IMG/VR virus record: IMGVR_UViG_3300030506_000011 | Location: 1-64,000 of that record | Direction: 5' to 3' (one strand) | Length of the DNA stretch: 64,000 nucleotides | Source of the DNA: a virus | Shown: one piece after another, positions 59,089-64,000 of the stretch | Layout of the letters: each line of letters begins with the position of its first letter | How positions within the stretch are numbered: position 1 is the stretch's first letter | Made by a program: the position numbers and the translations under genes | Notes under the pieces: model-generated | Seen by the model: only the letters and a program-made list of their open reading frames with translations | Told to the model about the DNA's origin: nothing | The model's database searches: none

Positions 59089-59823
59089 ATGTTAAGTACT
59101 TTAAAACCATCTAATAATAGCAAAGTTAGATTTATTCCGAATCATAATAATACGTTTGGATTGACACACGGTTCACCTAAGAATGGTGGGACATGTATTG
59201 GTGCAACTTGTGGTCCTGGCGGTTGTTTGGATATAAGAGATGGGCTTAAACGCCAGACTTGTTATGTTTCCAAGATTGTGCAGATTTATAAGAATGTGGG
59301 AAAAGTTTTAACAAGTAATTCTGAATTATTGGTGGGAAAAACCCAACCAGAAATGACAGAGTTACTTATTAGAACTTTTCAAACATTCAAAGATAACAAT
59401 AAGAAGGAGAATTGGTATTATAGACTTCATTGGGCCGGCGATTTCTTTTCCGAAGACTATGCCAGGGCTATGGTCGAAGCTTGTAGTACATTCCCAGAAA
59501 TAAGATTCTGGGTATATACTAGAAGTTTTGACTTTGTACCTATTTTAGTTGAGGCTTCAAATTTAGCAGTATATCTTAGTTTAGACCCGGTAAATAAGGA
59601 TAAAGGGTTAAAGATATATGAGGAATTGAGATATAGATATAATAATGTAGGGGTGGCTTTTATGGGACCTAGAGATGTTACCAATATTAAGTTTATTAAT
59701 TGCCCGGAAACTCACGGGAAGATAGAAAATACTAAAGATAAAGGAGCTTGTGCCAAATGTAAGTTGTGTTTCACTTATACAGATAAGATACAACTAAGAA
59801 ATATAGCATTTAGCTTACACTAA
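59089..59823 (+). CDS. Cys-rich phage protein, GP88-like (244 aa)
   Basis: Two Cys-rich patches: GGTCIGATCGPGGCLDIRDG (about 33-52) and ACAKCKLCFT (about 224-233), framing a core with YRLHWAGDFFSEDYARAMVE and RFWVYTRSFDFVPIL and SLDPVNKD. This architecture occurs in phage proteins of the GP88 kind and is reminiscent of truncated radical-SAM-like folds, though no CxxxCxxC is present. Metal or Fe-S binding is likely; activity unknown. Confidence 0.6.
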   Translation: MLSTLKPSNNSKVRFIPNHNNTFGLTHGSPKNGGTCIGATCGPGGCLDIRDGLKRQTCYVSKIVQIYKNVGKVLTSNSELLVGKTQPEMTELLIRTFQTFKDNNKKENWYYRLHWAGDFFSEDYARAMVEACSTFPEIRFWVYTRSFDFVPILVEASNLAVYLSLDPVNKDKGLKIYEELRYRYNNVGVAFMGPRDVTNIKFINCPETHGKIENTKDKGACAKCKLCFTYTDKIQLRNIAFSLH

Positions 59824-59826
59824 ATT

Positions 59827-60096
59827 ATGATAAATGAAGAAACAAGCGTAACAGTGGATTACATCAGAGATAATATTGATGAATTATTATCTTTGGCAAA
59901 GGAGAAGTTTGACAGGATTTATGGGACAGATGCGCATAGTAGAGAACCGATAGCATTTACCCAGTTCGTGCATGCTCTAATATCATTTAGAACTGATATG
60001 TTAATTGATTTTTTAGGCAGCAATATAGATGATTTGAGGAAAGCATTCTTCTTAGCAAACGAGATAGATTCCGATGACCTGAATTCTATTGATTAA
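59827..60096 (+). CDS. Hypothetical acidic protein (89 aa)
   Basis: Acidic helical protein (DYIRDNIDELLSLAKEKFDR) with FLGSNIDDLRKAFFLANE near the end. No membrane segment. Unassigned, co-directional with its neighbours. Confidence 0.55.
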   Translation: MINEETSVTVDYIRDNIDELLSLAKEKFDRIYGTDAHSREPIAFTQFVHALISFRTDMLIDFLGSNIDDLRKAFFLANEIDSDDLNSID

Positions 60097-60101
60097 TTTA
60101 T

Positions 60102-60494
60102 ATGAAAAAACTATACGATTATTTAACCGGAAATTGGGAACATACAGACCTTAGATGTTCTGTTGCTGAACAATTAAAACATATAGATGAAGAATGTCGG
60201 AGTGCTTATGCATTAATACCTAAAGTAACTGAGGTAATTGCTAAGCTACAAAAAAAAGAAAAATTAAGTGAACTTGATAAAAATATTATAAATCTTGCAT
60301 CGGCTCAGTATACATTAACTACAATAAATGTTAATAAACGATTTGCATATCTTACAGGACAAGGACGAAATATTAATGAGTTTTTAACAAAGGTAATTGT
60401 AGGTCTTACTGTTATCTTAGTAGTTATTACAACATATCCTTGTATATTTCATGATATATTAGGTTGGTTATATCATATAACAAAAATGTCGTAA
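60102..60494 (+). CDS. Helical protein with C-terminal membrane segment (130 aa)
   Basis: Helical cytoplasmic part (AEQLKHIDEECRSAYALIPK) and one membrane segment at about 103-120 (FLTKVIVGLTVILVVITTYP). Codon use is more uniform AT-rich than most. Could be a holin-like or membrane anchor protein; unproven. Confidence 0.55.
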   Translation: MKKLYDYLTGNWEHTDLRCSVAEQLKHIDEECRSAYALIPKVTEVIAKLQKKEKLSELDKNIINLASAQYTLTTINVNKRFAYLTGQGRNINEFLTKVIVGLTVILVVITTYPCIFHDILGWLYHITKMS

Positions 60495-60507
60495 ATAACA
60501 TATCTAT

Positions 60508-60762
60508 ATGGGTAATCAAGTATTAACCAGGGCTAGTTATTGGACATATCTACCTAATTCGACTAAATCTTATTGGCAGAAGTTGGCAGATAGAAATATA
60601 GCTATTATATGTACTCATAGGGCAAGTTCTAGAACTTATCAAGGAGAAACTAGAGTAAGAATTGCTTCTACTGCTGGTAAATTCGGTAAAGCAGCAAAGA
60701 TAGTTAATTTAGATATTTTAAAGATGTTAAATGATGGGTATGTCTGGCGAAGCTACCCATAA
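60508..60762 (+). CDS. Hypothetical basic protein (84 aa)
   Basis: Basic and aromatic (TRASYWTYLPNSTKSYWQKL) with an Arg/Ser/Thr-rich centre (HRASSRTYQGETRVRIAS). Single gene ahead of a 132-base intergenic region containing a promoter. No family recognised. Confidence 0.55.
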   Translation: MGNQVLTRASYWTYLPNSTKSYWQKLADRNIAIICTHRASSRTYQGETRVRIASTAGKFGKAAKIVNLDILKMLNDGYVWRSYP

Positions 60763-60819
60763 AATCAAAATTCCCCACAAAAAGCACCACAAAATTAAAA
60801 GTCTGGTCTAAAATAATTC

Positions 60820-60863
60820 GTGACCTGTTTATCGTGTCGTGATACAATTAATCAATAAACAGG
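60820..60863 (+). promoter_or_regulatory. Promoter GTGACC-17-TACAAT (extended -10) inside an inverted repeat
   Basis: GTGACC (60820-60825), 17 bases, TACAAT (60843-60848) preceded by TGA, an extended -10. CCTGTTTAT (60824-60832) and ATAAACAGG (60855-60863) form a 9-bp inverted repeat that surrounds the -10, so it could be an operator or a stem at the 5' end of the transcript. Confidence 0.55.
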
Positions 60864-60894
60864 ATTAACTGACACTAACTAAACACTAATTATT

Positions 60895-61197
60895 ATGAAC
60901 AAGACTGATACTAAACCTATTATCGTTAAAATCAAGATTCTGGACCAAACTGGACACACTACTTTGGAACAGGCTATTGATGATGCAATCAAGACCGCTT
61001 TTACCTATAATTTTACAAATGGTAAGAACATTAATGTACGTGGTGAAAACGGAGTAGTTCCTTTTGAACTATTCGCCAAGGATATTAATGATACGGAAGG
61101 ATTGCTCAGTGATACGATTAGACTCCATAAAGCTCTCACTCAATTCGAAGACCCTTTAATTTTCATTACTGGTGCTTTGGCTGGTGGAGCGAACTAA
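60895..61197 (+). CDS. Hypothetical protein (100 aa)
   Basis: Ordered mixed protein (KPIIVKIKILDQTGHTTLEQ, ending LIFITGALAGGAN), with helical second half. Single-gene unit bounded by promoter and hairpin. The C-terminal Gly/Ala tail is short. Codon use is less AT-rich than neighbours, suggesting strong expression. Unassigned. Confidence 0.6.
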   Translation: MNKTDTKPIIVKIKILDQTGHTTLEQAIDDAIKTAFTYNFTNGKNINVRGENGVVPFELFAKDINDTEGLLSDTIRLHKALTQFEDPLIFITGALAGGAN

Positions 61198-61210
61198 ACG
61201 CGGAACCCTC

Positions 61211-61241
61211 GGAGCAAATCTAATACTAGTAGGTTTGCTCC
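61211..61241 (+). terminator. Hairpin, probable terminator
   Basis: GGAGCAAA (61211-61218) pairs with TTTGCTCC (61234-61241); followed by ACTTAATTT, a weak T tail. Confidence 0.55.
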
Positions 61242-61256
61242 ACTTAATTTAAACCT

Positions 61257-63242
61257 ATGTCTTTTATCTCACCTGAAAACTTTCAATATTACGCTAATTA
61301 CTTTGCTCAACTAACAAAAGCCAAATTAGACTATGAAATAAATAGATCTGAAAAATATGTTAGTGATGATCAAGGGAATTCAGCATATCAAGTAACCTTT
61401 CATCCAATTTTTAAGAATATTACGACTTTAGACCAATTAGCCTCAGTTTGGTCAGCTGCTCCCAACCCTATACCTGTAGATGCTATTAGAGGTGGGGTTA
61501 TAACTGATGAGTTGCTTAGAAATCCCAACTGTTGCATAGTTAGTGGAAGTGTGTATAAACAAAACATTACTTCAATTAAGTTTTATGCTAATAGTGTGTT
61601 TGATTCAACTAATTGTAATGTAAAAATTTACTTAATAAACAATACTGTCCTTGAAAGAGTGGTAAATGCTAGGACTATCAGAGTATGTAGTTTGGGCAGT
61701 CTTTATAACAATGGTAAGATTGTTTTCTGTGGTGATGAAAACACTCCCTGGTTTAATTATATAGATAAAGGGCATATCATAATATTTGCTTCTGCTGGAG
61801 AACAGATGGAGGGTAATAGCCGTACATTTGTCACAGATGCTATAACTTTGGATATGAACTATATAATTGCAGCAGCTTCCATCTATCCTCCCGCCATAGA
61901 TGATATATTACAGAACAAAGCATTTATTCCTAGTAAGGATAGTAGACTAGCTTTGTTAAGGGTGGAGAAAGCTATTCCAGCCAGATATCGAGAAGCTTAT
62001 TTAGCTAGAAAAGCCAAGATACAGGAAGACTTTAGCAAAAATACCACTAATGTAATGATTGGTAAATTGACTAGGAAAGAAAGTCCGTTTATTGAGCTTA
62101 ACGGTATCAAGATAACTGCTACCAAAGCTGATTATATAGCTGGTCATGTAACAATAGAAGCCAATAATCTAGCTGAAGTTGTCTTTGCTAAACTAAATCC
62201 CAATGAAACGGAATGGGATATATTCACATTGATAAACATATATACTGATTGGGTTAATGAACAATTCAGAAACTTGCCACTTAATGCTGATGGGTCTGGC
62301 TGTTCAGCAGCCAAATCGTTCTCATTTAAAATCAATGATATTCCGTTAAAGGTGAGTTGTTTTACTGAGAATACTAGGAGGGCGGTAAATGATCACTTAA
62401 TCAATGTAGATGAGCTGAGTGCTGTTCTTAAAAGAGCTAGTTGTTATCAAGCAGTTGAAGGCGAGGATAATGTAAAGAACTTTGACAAGTTTATTTCTAA
62501 TGTATCCAGGCATTCATTGAAGATTCGTGATATCTGGTCTAATGGTATGCCAGTTAAAACTGTTTACTTAGAGAGTGACAGGAATAGTTACGGTAAACAG
62601 GCTACTATGAAGCATCCTAAGCTAAGGTTTATTCATAAAGATAAGAAGGGTTTCTATCTAATAGTGAATCAATATGATAGTAAGAATAAGTCTAAGATCA
62701 TTTCGACTAATGAGTATAGAATAGGTAAATTTGCAGCATTCATTAAAAGGGTGGAACAGGCGAACAGAAGTAATTATATGAATTATGTTCATGATTATAG
62801 TCGAAATTCTGAAGGTTACTATCTACCACTATCAGGAACTAACAAATGTGCAACTGAACTATTAATTATTTTAGCTGAATTTGCTGGTGATATTACTGAA
62901 GAGGATAAGAAGGCATTGATAGGTTCCATTAATTATGAGCTGAGTGAAGCTGAAAAGAAATCTGAAGAATTGTTGAAAGAAGCTTGTCAACTAACTAACT
63001 CTAAAGAAGGTACTAGAGACGGCAAGGTTGGCTATATAGTACCAGGAAAGATGAGAACTTATTTCGTTGAAGCTGAAGGTACCCATAAAGTTTACGATAA
63101 TGACCCCAAAGCTACTAATCCTTATTTCTGTGTAGTTAATAAAGGAGATATGGGTGTAGGTAGAGATGCATTAGTAGCTCGTATATTCGCGCTACATAAT
63201 GACCAGATGATGGCTAAACAAATTCACACATTACAAAGATAA
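61257..63242 (+). CDS. Large hypothetical protein (661 aa)
   Basis: Soluble, mixed alpha/beta, Asn/Tyr-rich protein without signal peptide, membrane segments or enzyme motifs I recognise. A beta-rich first third (YQVTFHPIFKNITTLDQLAS, CCIVSGSVYKQNITSIKFYA) is followed by a helical/mixed domain. Possibly a structural or early protein. It is followed after 6 bases by the next gene. Long enough to be informative in a fold search. Confidence 0.65.
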   Translation: MSFISPENFQYYANYFAQLTKAKLDYEINRSEKYVSDDQGNSAYQVTFHPIFKNITTLDQLASVWSAAPNPIPVDAIRGGVITDELLRNPNCCIVSGSVYKQNITSIKFYANSVFDSTNCNVKIYLINNTVLERVVNARTIRVCSLGSLYNNGKIVFCGDENTPWFNYIDKGHIIIFASAGEQMEGNSRTFVTDAITLDMNYIIAAASIYPPAIDDILQNKAFIPSKDSRLALLRVEKAIPARYREAYLARKAKIQEDFSKNTTNVMIGKLTRKESPFIELNGIKITATKADYIAGHVTIEANNLAEVVFAKLNPNETEWDIFTLINIYTDWVNEQFRNLPLNADGSGCSAAKSFSFKINDIPLKVSCFTENTRRAVNDHLINVDELSAVLKRASCYQAVEGEDNVKNFDKFISNVSRHSLKIRDIWSNGMPVKTVYLESDRNSYGKQATMKHPKLRFIHKDKKGFYLIVNQYDSKNKSKIISTNEYRIGKFAAFIKRVEQANRSNYMNYVHDYSRNSEGYYLPLSGTNKCATELLIILAEFAGDITEEDKKALIGSINYELSEAEKKSEELLKEACQLTNSKEGTRDGKVGYIVPGKMRTYFVEAEGTHKVYDNDPKATNPYFCVVNKGDMGVGRDALVARIFALHNDQMMAKQIHTLQR

Positions 63243-63248
63243 AAAAAT

Positions 63249-63647
63249 ATGACTCGTGAAGATTTAACCTTCGCGACCTGTTATCAACTAGCACAACTTA
63301 TTTCTGAAGACTGGGAAAACCAGCCTTCAGAAGTAAAGCATGCTATTTATCTATTAAAACCAATAGATGAACCAGGTGAATTATTTTGGGGAGTTCCTCC
63401 AATAGTAAATCCACTTAAGTTAGCAGCGTCAGAAAGGGAACCAGACTCCATAAGATTGAATAGAAAACTATATGAACTAGAAGTAGTTTCAAAGTGTTTT
63501 AAACTAATAATTGAACATTCTGATCAATGGCAAACACAAAATTCTGACGACCTAAAAAAGGAAATCATTTCAAGAGTAAAAGAATATGAAGAAGAAATCA
63601 TTAGCATCTCTAAACCTGTGCCTTTTACATGCCATATCCAAATATGA
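63249..63647 (+). CDS. Hypothetical acidic helical protein (132 aa)
   Basis: Mostly helical (TFATCYQLAQLISEDWENQP), ending with a Glu-rich helix (KKEIISRVKEYEEEIISISK). Its last 62 bases overlap the start of the JAMM-peptidase gene in another frame. Unassigned. Confidence 0.55.
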   Translation: MTREDLTFATCYQLAQLISEDWENQPSEVKHAIYLLKPIDEPGELFWGVPPIVNPLKLAASEREPDSIRLNRKLYELEVVSKCFKLIIEHSDQWQTQNSDDLKKEIISRVKEYEEEIISISKPVPFTCHIQI

Positions 63648-64000
63648 TGATGATTTATTAGAAGAACAAGGTGGATTTATATTAAAAGAAGTTGGTGTGG
63701 ATAACTATGAATTTGTACCAGTTACTAATGCCTTAACCGGTACGCATGCCGCTAAAGGTTTGTATATAGCTGAAACAAGTGAATTTAATAATAAGGTTGC
63801 AGCTAGAACATTTGATGATACCTGGACTGTCTTTGCTAGTTATCATACTCATCCTTTAGGTATGCGAGCATTACCTAGCAATACTGATGTCTCAAAATTG
63901 TTCACTAATTTCCCGGTTAACTTTATCTATGCTCCTGATAGAGAGTTGAATAGATTTGATTATAACCCAAACTATGTTAAAGATGGTTCTGATAGTAAGT
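63586..64000 (+). CDS. JAMM/MPN-type metallopeptidase, N-terminal part (partial, cut by window end)
   Basis: Open to the window edge with ATG at 63586 (138 residues visible). Residues 84-101 are ASYHTHPLGMRALPSNTD: His 87, His 89, Pro 90, Ser 98 and Asp 101 give a JAMM zinc motif HxHP-x7-SxxD, one residue longer than the usual x6. The sequence also resembles DUF4329-type HTH-containing proteins. Such enzymes cleave isopeptide or C-terminal peptide bonds. The start falls inside the previous gene, so a later start is possible. C-terminus not seen. Confidence 0.7.
   Translation, partial: MKKKSLASLNLCLLHAISKYDDDLLEEQGGFILKEVGVDNYEFVPVTNALTGTHAAKGLYIAETSEFNNKVAARTFDDTWTVFASYHTHPLGMRALPSNTDVSKLFTNFPVNFIYAPDRELNRFDYNPNYVKDGSDSK

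Noticed and set aside
1-64000. CRISPR array
   Set aside because: The regular repeats seen are protein-coding (Cys-x-x repeats, Ser/Ala repeats, fibre repeats); none has repeat-spacer structure.
1-64000. Alternative genetic code (stop codon reassignment)
   Set aside because: TAA, TAG and TGA all end well-supported genes (TAG ends thyX), and no conserved gene is interrupted except by the intron.

Overview
The window is entirely tailed-bacteriophage DNA: AT-rich, densely packed, with many 4-base ATGA stop/start overlaps and genes mostly in long co-directional (+) runs. A terminase large subunit, an ORF-rich tail-fibre block, a complete phage replisome, a phage-type RNA polymerase beta subunit in fragments, an intein, a group I intron and three kinds of homing endonuclease point to a large ('jumbo' or 'huge') phage of which this is only a part. 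The host cannot be named. Almost no gene has a Shine-Dalgarno sequence; starts sit in A/T-rich contexts such as TAATTATG. Several promoters place TTGACA only 35-42 bases before the start codon, which predicts leaderless or nearly leaderless mRNAs.

Layout. 1-8.7 kb: small genes, then a run of Gly/Ala-rich, partly hydrophobic proteins sharing a short N-terminal motif (FYxGxLxEhxKLA-like), probably virion components, ending in an N-terminal fragment of RNA polymerase beta. 8.7-9.4 kb: a LAGLIDADG endonuclease on the minus strand. 9.4-21.8 kb: a probably abundant virion protein with its own promoter and terminator, then five tail-fibre/adhesin-like genes, one carrying an SGNH esterase domain. 21.8-23.3 kb (minus): a middle fragment of RNA polymerase beta and a papain-like peptidase. 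23.3-29.8 kb: nucleotide metabolism (MazG-like pyrophosphohydrolase, dCMP deaminase, B12-dependent ribonucleotide reductase, Nudix hydrolase, thymidylate kinase, ThyX), with an HNH endonuclease inserted. 29.8-30.6 kb: a non-coding region with two copies of a promoter-like element and a strongly structured RNA candidate. 30.6-37.4 kb: hypotheticals, putative head-related genes and the terminase large subunit (minus). 37.5-43.0 kb: a Ycf46-like AAA+ ATPase interrupted in its P-loop by a group I intron, followed by DUF3150-, Ycf35/DUF1257- and DUF2997-like genes. 43.0-57.0 kb: recombination and replication (SbcD/SbcC, SF2 helicase, primase, DnaB helicase with an intein in its P-loop, UDG-DNA polymerase I fusion), interspersed with members of a striking Cys-x-x repeat family. 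57.0-64.0 kb: hypotheticals, two tandem winged-helix-like paralogues and a truncated JAMM metallopeptidase.

How it fits together: the phage appears to make its own transcription machinery, dNTP supply and replisome. Selfish elements have settled in or next to its most conserved genes: Walker A motifs of two ATPases, RNR and RNA polymerase. The least explained items are the three-member CxxC-repeat family, the dispersed rpoB fragments, the structured RNA at about 30.2-30.6 kb, and the leaderless promoter pattern.
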